Below are positions 8,652-16,247 of a stretch of DNA of 64,000 nucleotides, piece after piece. Source of the stretch: Amorphoplanes digitatis (GTDB lineage Bacteria > Actinomycetota > Actinomycetes > Mycobacteriales > Micromonosporaceae); contig NZ_JACHNH010000001.1 in assembly GCF_014205335.1 (NCBI RefSeq), positions 4,210,501-4,274,500 of the forward strand, written 5' to 3'. Positions within the stretch are counted from its first letter, which is position 1. Every line of letters begins with the position of its first letter. The position numbers and the translations under genes are program-made. The notes beneath the pieces were generated by a model. That model saw only the letters and a list, made by a program, of their open reading frames with translations, was not told where the DNA came from and made no database searches.

Positions 8652-9748
8652 TTTCCGGCTGCCTCGTACAACTTCTCCGGTGCGACCGCGCCGACCAGGA
8701 CCCGGCCGTCGTCGGTCACCAGCGCGCTGAACAGGGCGCTGGAGAGCAGGTGTCCGCTGCCCCAGGTGCCGCTGACCTTCGGCAGTGCCCCGGTGACCGC
8801 GTCGAGCTGGCTGCGCTCGCCGCCGGCCGGCAGCTTCGCCACCAGCACGGACGTCCAGCCCTCGCCGACGACCTTGGTGCCCTCGGGTGCCTCCGGCTTG
8901 TGCGCCGCGCCGCGCTCGGCCTCCGCGCGCTTCTTCGCCAGGTCGGCCTTGCTGGGCGTGTTGACCTTGGTGCCCGGCGGCGGGTTGAAGGTGAACTGCT
9001 CGGCGTCCGGCACCTCGAAGGTGACCTGCTGGAACGCCACCCGGAAGGCCGGGTCGTTGGCGCCCTTGGCGTAGACGTCGACGCCCAGCGGGACGTGGTG
9101 CTCCGCGTCGATGGCCAGGCGCACCTGACCCACCAGCGAGGCGGTGTCCCGCGGCGTCAGCACCAGCTCGTAGGCGTTGCGGCCGGCGACCTTGGCGGCG
9201 CCGGTGGTGGAGACCGCGGTGCTGGGGTCGATCGCGGCGAGCGCCGCGTCGGCGGCCTCCTGCGGCGACGACGGCACGCCCGTCGGCAGCGGGGCCGGCT
9301 TGGCGTCCTTGGCGTCGGCCGGCAGCGTGAAGTGCGTGGCCGAGCTGTCGGCGCTGCGCCAGAGCCAGACGTCGGAGCCGTTGCGGATCACGTCGGTCTC
9401 GCCGAGCGTGCCCATGAGGGCGAGGCGCGCCTTGTCCTCGCCGGCGTACCAGACCCGCGCGGTGTTGCTGCCCGCGACGAGCTTCATGATCTCGGTGCCG
9501 CCCGCCCCGCCGGACAGGCCCGGCAGCGACGGCAGGCCCAGGTCGGCGGTCTGCACGACCGTGCCCGACAGCCCGTCGACCTTCGCGTTCTGCACGTCCA
9601 CCAGCAGCTGGGCGGCGCTGCGCTCGGGCAGCGACGGCTCCGCGTTGGCGACGATCGTGCCGGCTGCCGCGCCGCCGCCGATGACCACGGCGGCCGCGGC
9701 GGCCGGAACCAGCCAGCGCAGCGCGGGCCTTGACCTGAACACACTCAC
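8648..9748 (-). CDS. LolA-like / DUF2092-type membrane-anchored protein
   Basis: A 366-residue protein with an N-terminal transmembrane anchor (WLVPAAAAAVVIGGG) and an extracytoplasmic domain resembling the LolA/RseB-like lipoprotein-carrier fold. Markers include VDVQNAKVDGLSGTVVQTAD near the N-terminus, a central VWLWRSADSS strand region and FNPPPGTKV. In actinomycetes this family often sits with an ABC-2 exporter and a two-component system, exactly as here, and is thought to act at the membrane surface. Its ligand is unknown. The GTG at 9748 was chosen for the GGGGGAGG SD; an in-frame ATG at 9778 would add ten residues. A charged coiled segment (about 285-305) is present. Confidence 0.8.
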   Translation of the reverse strand: MSVFRSRPALRWLVPAAAAAVVIGGGAAAGTIVANAEPSLPERSAAQLLVDVQNAKVDGLSGTVVQTADLGLPSLPGLSGGAGGTEIMKLVAGSNTARVWYAGEDKARLALMGTLGETDVIRNGSDVWLWRSADSSATHFTLPADAKDAKPAPLPTGVPSSPQEAADAALAAIDPSTAVSTTGAAKVAGRNAYELVLTPRDTASLVGQVRLAIDAEHHVPLGVDVYAKGANDPAFRVAFQQVTFEVPDAEQFTFNPPPGTKVNTPSKADLAKKRAEAERGAAHKPEAPEGTKVVGEGWTSVLVAKLPAGGERSQLDAVTGALPKVSGTWGSGHLLSSALFSALVTDDGRVLVGAVAPEKLYEAAGK

Positions 9749-9851
9749 GATGTGTACCTCCCCCTTGACTGCTGCCATCGTGCGCCGGGCGGCCTGTGAC
9801 GCCGCTGAGAAGAACCCCTAGGGGTTGCCCCCGGCGTGCCAAGGTAGTGGT

Positions 9852-10520
9852 GTGCGGGTGCTGGTGGTGGAGGACGAGGCGCGGCTGGCGGCCGCCCTGC
9901 AACGGGGGCTTCAGGCCGAGGGTTTCGCGGTGGACGTGACCGGCGACGGCCAGGACGGGCTGGAGCTGGCCCGGCACGGCGACTACGACGCGATGATCCT
10001 CGACGTCATGCTGCCGCGGCTGTCCGGTTACCGGGTGGTGCGGCAGCTGCGGGCGGAGGAGCACTGGCTGCCGGTGCTGATGCTCTCGGCCAAGGACGGC
10101 GAGTACGACCAGGCCGACGGCCTCGACTGCGGCGCGGACGACTACCTGACCAAGCCCTTCTCGTACGTGGTGCTGCTGGCCCGGCTGCGGGCGCTGCTGC
10201 GCCGGGGCACTCCGGAGCGGCCCGCGGTGCTGCGCCACGGCGACCTGGAGCTGGACCCGGCGCAGCGCAAGGTCACCGTCGCCGGCGCCCCGGTGGTCCT
10301 CACCGCCCGCGAGTTCGCGCTGCTGGAGTACCTGCTGCGCCGCCCCGGCGAGGTCGTCTCGAAGACCGAGCTGCTCGACCACGTCTGGGACGCGGCGCTC
10401 GACACGGCGGCCAACGCGGTCGAGGTCTACGTCGGCTACCTGCGCCGCAAGCTCGGCCGGGACCGGCTGGAGACCGTCCGCGGCGCCGGCTACCGGCTGG
10501 CCGCGGTCGACGGGGAGTGA
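9852..10520 (+). CDS. OmpR/PhoB-family response regulator
   Basis: A 222-residue response regulator. The receiver domain has acidic Glu7-Asp8-Glu9, phospho-acceptor Asp51 in MILDVMLPR and a lysine in SAKDG. The C-terminal winged helix runs from about 125 to 220 (TAREFALLEYLLRRPG, then VEVYVGYLRRKLG). The GTG start follows directly on the receiver motif MRVLVVEDE. It is divergent from the LolA-ABC exporter operon across about 100 bp, so that operon is its likely target. Its stop overlaps the start of the kinase gene. Confidence 0.94.
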   Translation: MRVLVVEDEARLAAALQRGLQAEGFAVDVTGDGQDGLELARHGDYDAMILDVMLPRLSGYRVVRQLRAEEHWLPVLMLSAKDGEYDQADGLDCGADDYLTKPFSYVVLLARLRALLRRGTPERPAVLRHGDLELDPAQRKVTVAGAPVVLTAREFALLEYLLRRPGEVVSKTELLDHVWDAALDTAANAVEVYVGYLRRKLGRDRLETVRGAGYRLAAVDGE

Positions 10521-11884
10521 GCGTGGCCTGGCTGCGCCGGCTCAGCCTGCGGGCCCGGCTGCTGATCGTCTCCGTGGTGGTGCTCTTCGCGGGCCTGGCC
10601 GCCGGCGGCGTGGTGCTGGTCGCGACGATGAACTTCGCCCTGCTGCGCACCGCGCACAACGAGGCCCTCGCCACGGCCGACGCCGTGGCCGGCCTGGTGG
10701 ACGCGGGCACGGTCAGCGATCCGCTGCCGGCCGCTCCGGGCGTACGCGTGCAGGTCGTCGACGCCCGGGACCGGGTGCGCGCGGTGTCCGCGGGCGCCGA
10801 CCGGCTCGTGCCGATCCTCTATCCGGCGGAGCTGGACGCCCTGGCCGACCGCGAGGGCCGTTTCATCCCCGGCAACCGGATCGGGCTGGACGGGCGGGTC
10901 CGCGTGGTCGCGGTGAACGCGGGTACCGCGCAGGATCCGATGCGGGTGCTGGTCGCCCGCCCCACCGCCGACCTGACCCAGGGCCTGCGCCTGCTGCGCG
11001 GCACGCTGCTGATCACGTTCCCGCCGCTTGTCGCGCTGCTGGCGCTGGTGGCCTGGCGGGTGACCGGGGCGACCCTGCGCCCGGTGGAGGCGCTGCGGGC
11101 GGGCGCCGAGGAGATCACCGGCGGGGCCCGCCCGGGCCGGCTGCCGGTGCCGGACTCGCGCGACGAGATCCACCGCCTGGCCGTCACCCTGAACGGCATG
11201 CTGCACCGGCTGGACGCGGCCCGGGGCCGGCAGCGCGCCTTCGTCGCCGACGCGGCGCACGAGCTGCGCAGCCCGCTCACCAACATGCGCACCGAGCTGG
11301 AGGTCGCGCAGCGCCTGCCGGACACCACGGACTGGCCGGCGCTCGCCGGTGACCTGCTCACCGACGTGGACCGGCTCAGCCGCCTGGTCGACGACCTGCT
11401 GCTGCTGGCCCGCGCCGACGACGAGACGACCCGGGCGCTCCAGCGCCGGCCCGAGGAGGTCGAGCTGGGCCAGCTGCTCGCGGAGGTCGCCGGCCGCTAC
11501 CCGACGGTGGAGTATGAGCGGCCGGCGGTGCCGCTACGCACCGTCGGCGAACGCGACGCGATCGGCCGGGTGGTGGCGAACCTGCTGGACAACGCCGTCC
11601 GGCACGCGAACTCGTCGGTGCGGCTGGCAGTCGGTGCGGACGGTGCGTACCAGATGATCGCGGTCTCGGACGACGGGCCGGGCATCCCGGCGGCGGACCG
11701 CGAGCGGGTGTTCGACCGGTTCACCCGCCTGGACGACGCGCGGGCCCGCGACGCGGGCGGCTCGGGACTGGGCCTGGCGATAGTCCGCGAACTGGTCCGC
11801 CGCCACGGCGGGACGGTGGCACTGCGCGGCGCCTCCCCGCCGCCGGGCCTGCGCGTCGAGGTCCGGCTGCCGGCCGGCCCTTGA
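10517..11884 (+). CDS. HAMP-containing sensor histidine kinase
   Basis: A 455-residue membrane kinase, partner of the overlapping OmpR-type regulator (GTGA overlap). TM1 is at about 12-37, the extracytoplasmic sensor at 40-160, TM2 at about 163-182, the HAMP domain at about 183-235, and the HisKA domain carries His248 in DAAHELRSPL. The HATPase_c domain shows NLLDNAVRHA, DDGPGIP and GSGLGLAIV. All kinase motifs are intact. The stimulus is unknown; cell-envelope stress would suit the exporter next door, but that is inference. Confidence 0.93.
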   Translation: MSVAWLRRLSLRARLLIVSVVVLFAGLAAGGVVLVATMNFALLRTAHNEALATADAVAGLVDAGTVSDPLPAAPGVRVQVVDARDRVRAVSAGADRLVPILYPAELDALADREGRFIPGNRIGLDGRVRVVAVNAGTAQDPMRVLVARPTADLTQGLRLLRGTLLITFPPLVALLALVAWRVTGATLRPVEALRAGAEEITGGARPGRLPVPDSRDEIHRLAVTLNGMLHRLDAARGRQRAFVADAAHELRSPLTNMRTELEVAQRLPDTTDWPALAGDLLTDVDRLSRLVDDLLLLARADDETTRALQRRPEEVELGQLLAEVAGRYPTVEYERPAVPLRTVGERDAIGRVVANLLDNAVRHANSSVRLAVGADGAYQMIAVSDDGPGIPAADRERVFDRFTRLDDARARDAGGSGLGLAIVRELVRRHGGTVALRGASPPPGLRVEVRLPAGP

Positions 11885-12223
11885 ACTTCGGCACCCGCGA
11901 AATCTCACCAATCTCGAAGCTCGCGAGTTTGGGCGCCACCCCTCGACTGGACTCGCAACGCCCGAGTCGGCCTGCACGCCGCTCACGCACGGTGGCAGCA
12001 TGGCGCGGGGCACCATCCATGGCTGGAAGCGCCGGACCAGTTCGGCACGACACTCCGCGCCACGGTGGCGAGGCAGATCCGAGAGGACAGCTGACGGGCT
12101 GTACATGCCGGCGCCCTAGCCATGTAGGCGGCGAGGACGTAGTTGGGGTGTAGGTCGAGGTTCTTGAGCGCCCGCGGCGCGGCCGATCAGTGCTGCGATG
12201 GGTCAGGTGGCGAAGCGCGGCGG
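11885..12223. other. Intergenic stretch without a supported gene
   Basis: About 340 bp between the convergent kinase and phosphotransferase genes. Open frames here lack SD sequences and protein-like composition, and I see no RNA gene or clear hairpin. Confidence 0.5.
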
Positions 12224-13114
12224 TCATCCCGCCGGAAAGTCCGCCAGTTCATTCACGGCCGCCTCCAGCGCCAGATCAATTCCAGACTCGATCATCCGCA
12301 GGTAGGCCGGATCGCCGGCCGCAGCCGTGCGTCGGATGCCTTGGGCTGAGGCGCTCACGCGTTGACGCACGACCTCGACGAAGACTTCTGAAGGTCCCGT
12401 CCATCCGTAGGCGTCGAGGAACAGCCGCAATCGGCGTGGCCTGTCCGCGAACGCCGTGAATCCTTCCGCAGCCACGACATGTCGAGCATGGAGCGGCACC
12501 CAGGCGAAGGCGGTGAAGGCCAGGTCCCATTCAGTGGTGACCGGCGCAGCGAAGTCCCAGTCGAAAAAACCGGCCAGGCGCCCGTCGGCCCAGGCCGCGT
12601 TGTAGGGTGCGGCGTCATTGTGGCCGATGACCAGGCCAGGTCGCCATGCTCCGCCTTCCCGCCAGACCGCCTCAGGCGCGGGCACGAAGCCCGCCATTGC
12701 GGCGTGGAAGTCGCGGAGCCAGCCGGCGACCTGGCGAAGCGCCTCGTCGCTGTGAACCCAGCCCGGCCATGGTCGCGTGACCCCGACCACGTCGCCTGGA
12801 AGGAACGAAAGCACCTCTCGGCCTCGGTCGTCGAATCCCAACGCGCGAGGCGCGCGGTCGAAGCCGACAGCTTCGAGGTGCCGGAGCACCGCGTGCACGG
12901 ATGGTGTCCATTCGCCGGGCGCGCGCCGTACAGTGTCGCCGATCCGGACCGCTCCGCCGGTATTCCCGCCGGGCAGGCGGTGTTCTTCATCCACGCACTC
13001 ATCCTCGTATATCCGATATGGACGAGGCACGCGGGTTTCCGCAATTGGCAAGTACATCGTACGGTGGACTTCGCTTGTGTCGTCGAAAGGTCGCACGTAG
13101 GCTGATTTTTCCAT
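12224..13114 (-). CDS. Aminoglycoside phosphotransferase-family kinase
   Basis: A 296-residue protein of the APH/choline-kinase fold. The catalytic loop is GHNDAAPYNAAW and the metal-binding motif FFDWDFAAP, both intact. The N-lobe contains VRIGDTVRRAPGEWTPSVH, in place of a glycine-rich loop. Such proteins phosphorylate small molecules and only some confer aminoglycoside resistance, so a resistance role is not established. The ATG at 13114 was chosen because it opens the conserved region; its SD is weak. It is divergent from the lipoprotein pair starting at 13149. Confidence 0.85.
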   Translation of the reverse strand: MEKSAYVRPFDDTSEVHRTMYLPIAETRVPRPYRIYEDECVDEEHRLPGGNTGGAVRIGDTVRRAPGEWTPSVHAVLRHLEAVGFDRAPRALGFDDRGREVLSFLPGDVVGVTRPWPGWVHSDEALRQVAGWLRDFHAAMAGFVPAPEAVWREGGAWRPGLVIGHNDAAPYNAAWADGRLAGFFDWDFAAPVTTEWDLAFTAFAWVPLHARHVVAAEGFTAFADRPRRLRLFLDAYGWTGPSEVFVEVVRQRVSASAQGIRRTAAAGDPAYLRMIESGIDLALEAAVNELADFPAG

Positions 13115-13148
13115 TGTGAACCGGTCTAATGCACCCGGCGGTGCGGCC

Positions 13149-13859
13149 ATGGAATCAGAGAATCGCAAGCTGCTGCCGATATTGTCCACCTCGGCCTGCC
13201 TGATCACGGCGATCATGATGACCGTCGTCGCGTGCGGCGAAGCGGCGCCGGGCGACAAGTCCGGAGGCCGGAAATCCCCGGACAGCGCGGCCTCGGCCAT
13301 CGTCGGTAAATGGGCTGGGACCTGCAACGGAAACGACGTTGTGATGGCGTTCCTTCCGGACGGTCACGCTGTCGAGAAATATGCCGTCGCCCGCGACTCG
13401 CACGATATCGGCTACCGCATCGACGGCGAGACGATCACCCTGACCAGAGCCGACACGAGCGAGGAGGGCTCGGGCAGGTTCAGCGTCAGCGGCGACACGC
13501 TCTCGTTCTACGGTCCGGAGGGAGGCGAGTCACCCTCCTGCTCCCTGACTCGCAGGCCCAGCCGAGGTATCGCCGCGGAGGTCTACATCCTTGGGGACTG
13601 GACACCGACCGACGGCTGCGACGGCACCATGCCTTACATATCGGTTCAGGTCGCGGGGACCACGACGCGAGTGGGGGAGCTGGAATTCCTGGAGGACGGA
13701 AAGATGATCGCCGATGGCATTGCGGTGACGTACTCCTTCCTCGACAGTGATCGCATCGAAATATCCGATGGCCGCTCCGCGGTGGTCTTCGACGTCGACG
13801 CCTCGCCGGGCAGTCTGTCGCTCACCTATCAATCCGATACCTGCGAGCTGAGCCCGTAA
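13149..13859 (+). CDS. Putative lipoprotein of unknown function
   Basis: A 236-residue exported protein with a lipobox (TVVAC, Cys29) after a hydrophobic segment. The mature part has two similar beta-rich halves: both contain a Trp plus Cys opening (GKWAGTCNG and GDWTPTDGCDG) and close with a Cys near the end, which suggests a duplicated lipocalin-like or small beta-barrel module. I do not recognise the family. A GTG at 13116 could extend it, but it would crowd the divergent gene. It is followed by a second lipoprotein gene in a TAATG overlap, so the two are probably co-expressed. Confidence 0.7.
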   Translation: MESENRKLLPILSTSACLITAIMMTVVACGEAAPGDKSGGRKSPDSAASAIVGKWAGTCNGNDVVMAFLPDGHAVEKYAVARDSHDIGYRIDGETITLTRADTSEEGSGRFSVSGDTLSFYGPEGGESPSCSLTRRPSRGIAAEVYILGDWTPTDGCDGTMPYISVQVAGTTTRVGELEFLEDGKMIADGIAVTYSFLDSDRIEISDGRSAVVFDVDASPGSLSLTYQSDTCELSP

Positions 13860-14449
13860 TGGGGCAGGCCGTGCGGCTCAACGTCGTGGCATGGAGCGTC
13901 GCCTCCCTGCTGATCGGCGGTTGTGGCGGCGAAGATCCTCCGCCCCCCGCAGCGGCCGCTGCCTCGGCACCACCATCGGCGTCACCCACTTCCGAGCCCT
14001 CATCGACGGTCGGCGCGGACGCGCCGCGTCCGACGGCCTTGGGGCCGATGGTCGATGCGAAGACCTGCGGCAATTTCGGCTGGGGGAATATCGGCCCCGC
14101 CCGGATCGCCGGCGTGGACTATCCGGAGAGCCTGCCAGTGGCATGCTTCAACAGCGCGGAAGTGGCCTCGGCCGACTTTCTGGTCCCGGCCACCGCATTG
14201 TCGCTGACCGCCGCCGTGGGCATAGAGGATCACACGAAGAACACCGACGCCAAGGCGACGTTCTCCGTTCTGAACGCGGTTACCGGAAAACCGTTGTCCG
14301 AGGCGGTCACCGTCGCCTACGGGCAGCCCGCGTCGCCTTTCACGGTTCCGGTCGCCGGCGCAACCCGGATACGCCTTCAGACCCGGTTCACGCAGACGCG
14401 CCCTGGCCTCATCACCGCGTGCTGGGCGACGCCGACGTTCGTGTCATGA
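13859..14449 (+). CDS. Putative lipoprotein with Pro/Ser-rich linker
   Basis: A 196-residue protein. Its lipobox is LIGGC (Cys22), followed by a Pro/Ala/Ser-rich linker (about 27-60) and a C-terminal beta-rich domain with three further Cys (CGNF, ACF, ACW). The ATG overlaps the preceding stop (TAATG), so it is coupled to the upstream lipoprotein gene. The C-terminal domain has the look of a carbohydrate-binding jelly roll, such as NPCBM, but this is a weak impression and no function is assigned. Confidence 0.7.
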   Translation: MGQAVRLNVVAWSVASLLIGGCGGEDPPPPAAAAASAPPSASPTSEPSSTVGADAPRPTALGPMVDAKTCGNFGWGNIGPARIAGVDYPESLPVACFNSAEVASADFLVPATALSLTAAVGIEDHTKNTDAKATFSVLNAVTGKPLSEAVTVAYGQPASPFTVPVAGATRIRLQTRFTQTRPGLITACWATPTFVS

Positions 14450-14544
14450 AACACCTCGGCAAGCACCGCATCCGTGGCTGCGCCGCCCTACGGCCCGGTC
14501 CAATCACCGATCCCGCGGCTGCGACCAAGCTCGCGCTGCGCAGC

Positions 14545-14826
14545 GCCGCCCGCTTGCGCTCCGAGGCGGCGTTCGCCCGGCTCTGCGGCGCCGCGCCCAT
14601 CCCGGTCAGCTCCGGACGCACCGATCGGCACCGGCTGCACCGCGGCGGCGACCGCGACGCCAACAGCACCCTCTGGCGCGTCGCCCTGGTCCGCATGCGC
14701 TGCCACCAATCCACCGCGAGTACGTCGCCCGCCGCGTCACCGAGGGCAAAACCAAGACCGAGATCATGCGCTGCCTCAAGCGCTACATCGCCCGCGAGAC
14801 CTACTCTTACCTGACTCAGATCCAGC
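14545..14826 (+). pseudogene. IS110-family transposase remnant (C-terminal part, frameshifted)
   Basis: The frame through LRSEAAFARLCGAAPIPVSS and HRGGDRDANS matches the conserved transposase_20 C-terminal domain of IS110/IS116 transposases. Near 14708 the homology jumps frame and continues as REYVARRVTEGKTK followed by MRCLKRYIARE. The N-terminal RuvC-like DEDD domain is missing. No terminal repeats were found, as expected for IS110. It is a dead fragment next to the orphan immunity gene. Confidence 0.8.
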
Positions 14827-14851
14827 TCACGGGTGCGGCGGCGGCCACGGA

Positions 14852-15196
14852 ATGCATGACGAGTACGACGAGCTAGCGCCTGACGTGTGGACCTGGCTGC
14901 AGGCCTGGTACGTCACGCAATGCGACGGTGAATGGGAGCACGAGTTCGGCGTCAAGATCGAAACTGTTGACAACCCTGGATGGTCGGTGGACATCGACAT
15001 CGCCCATACCGGCCTTGCTGGCAAACCCTACGGACGTCAGCAGGTTCACCGCAGCCAACACGACTGGGTCATCACGTGGGAAGAAAACAGCCACTTCCAT
15101 GCCGCCTGCGGCCCACTGAATCTGGGCGAAGCCCTGCACACGTTCCGCCAGTGGGCGGAGATGCACGCCCCTCACACCAAAAACGGTCGACCTTGA
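14852..15196 (+). CDS. Imm53-family immunity protein
   Basis: A 114-residue cytoplasmic protein. It matches the Imm53 family of polymorphic-toxin immunity proteins: WLQAWYVTQCDGEWEHEFGV near the N-terminus, then VDNPGWSVDIDI, and WEENSHFHAACG near the end. The family neutralises a cognate toxin, presumably by direct binding. No toxin gene is adjacent; the neighbours are IS110 and IS630 remnants. It is therefore an orphan immunity gene, or what remains of a toxin-immunity module after insertion and deletion. The ATG was chosen because it starts just before the conserved block; the SD is poor. The call rests on motif recall. Confidence 0.75.
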   Translation: MHDEYDELAPDVWTWLQAWYVTQCDGEWEHEFGVKIETVDNPGWSVDIDIAHTGLAGKPYGRQQVHRSQHDWVITWEENSHFHAACGPLNLGEALHTFRQWAEMHAPHTKNGRP

Positions 15197-15198
15197 CG

Positions 15199-15463
15199 GA
15201 AAAAGGAGCGTCCGACCCGCGGTTGGAGACCAAGATCCGCGACGTCGTCGGCCTATGTCTCGACCCGCCGGAGAACGCTGTCGTGGTCTGCGTAGACGAG
15301 AAGTCGCAGATCCAAGCCCTCGACCGCACCGCACCGCTGTTACCGATGCGCTTCGACCAGGCGGAACGACGTGCCCACGACTTCCGCAGGCACGGCACCA
15401 CCACCACCCTGTTCGCCGCGCTCGAGGTCGCCACCGGGACGATCACGCGGCATAGTATCGGGG
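15199..15463 (+). pseudogene. IS630-family transposase remnant
   Basis: The frame reads as an internal piece of an IS630 transposase: a DPRLETKIRDVVGLCLDPPE-type segment, the first DDE aspartate in CVDEKSQIQALDRT, then RRHGTTTTLFAALEVATG. It lacks the N-terminal HTH and the later catalytic residues, and it stops abruptly at the start of the methyltransferase gene. No terminal inverted repeats were seen. It brackets the Imm53 gene together with the IS110 remnant. Confidence 0.8.
15453..15458 (+). promoter_or_regulatory. Leaderless-type -10 element for the methyltransferase gene
   Basis: TAGTAT ends six bases before the GTG at 15465, with no SD sequence in between. This is the layout of a leaderless actinobacterial transcript (TANNNT about 7 nt before the start). 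It lies at the edge of the IS630 remnant. Confidence 0.5.
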
Positions 15464-15464
15464 C

Positions 15465-16247
15465 GTGGCCCAGGAGCTGTGGCAGGCCGGCGACGCCTAC
15501 GAGGCGTACGTGGGCCGGTGGAGCCGCCCGGTCGCGCGCGAGTTCGTGGCCTGGCTGGACGTGCCCGCCGGCCGGTCGTGGCTGGATGTCGGCTGTGGAA
15601 CCGGCGCGCTCACGGCGGCGGCGCTCGCCACCGCGCCGGCCGGTGTCGTCGGCGTCGACAGCTCCATGGGATTTCTGTCCGTCGCCGGCGCCCGCGCCGG
15701 GTTTGTCGCCGGGGACGCCTGCGCGCTGCCACTGTCCGATGGCCGCTTCGACCTCGTCGTCAGCGGGCTCGCACTCAACTTCGTCGGCGACCCGCGGCGG
15801 GCGGCGGCCGAGTTCGGCCGGGTCTGCCGGCCGGGCGGGACGGTCGCGGCCTACGTCTGGGACTACGCCGAGGGCATGGCGATGATGCGGCACTTCTGGG
15901 ACGCCGCCGTCGCGCTCGATCCGGGCGCCGCGGCGCTCGACGAGGCCCGCCGGTTCCCGCTCTGCCGGCCCGGCCCGCTGGCGCGGCTGTGGGCGGACGC
16001 CGGGCTGAAGGGGGTGGGCACCCGGGCGATCGAGGTGCCGACGGTGTTCGCCGGCTTCGACGACCTCTGGCTGCCCTTCCTCGGCGGACAGGGACCGGCA
16101 CCCGGCTACGTGGCGTCGCTGCCGGCCGGGCGGCGGGCGGCGCTGCGGGACCTGCTCCGCGAGCGCCTGCCCGCCGAGGTCGACGGGTCGATCCGGCTCG
16201 CCGCCCGGGCCTGGGCGGTGCGCGGGCACACTACTGTGGATCGATGA
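15465..16247 (+). CDS. Class I SAM-dependent methyltransferase
   Basis: A 260-residue soluble enzyme of the UbiE/Methyltransf_11 type. Motif I is WLDVGCGTGALTAAAL (about 39-54), motif II is VVGVDSS, and motif IV is DLVVSGLALNFV, with CRPGGTVAAYVWDY after it. The N-terminal segment (AYEAYVGRWSRPVAREFVAWL) is typical of a frequent actinobacterial group. The substrate is unknown. The stop overlaps the start of the WD40 gene in an ATGA, so the two are coupled. The start is the GTG immediately downstream of a leaderless-type -10. Confidence 0.9.
   Translation: MAQELWQAGDAYEAYVGRWSRPVAREFVAWLDVPAGRSWLDVGCGTGALTAAALATAPAGVVGVDSSMGFLSVAGARAGFVAGDACALPLSDGRFDLVVSGLALNFVGDPRRAAAEFGRVCRPGGTVAAYVWDYAEGMAMMRHFWDAAVALDPGAAALDEARRFPLCRPGPLARLWADAGLKGVGTRAIEVPTVFAGFDDLWLPFLGGQGPAPGYVASLPAGRRAALRDLLRERLPAEVDGSIRLAARAWAVRGHTTVDR

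Noticed and set aside
12224..13114. Aminoglycoside resistance gene
   Set aside because: The kinase fold is clear, but the motifs do not identify a specific APH class. Calling resistance would overstate the evidence.
14545..15463. Intact insertion sequence or composite transposon
   Set aside because: Both transposase pieces lack essential catalytic regions, and no terminal inverted repeats or target duplications were found.
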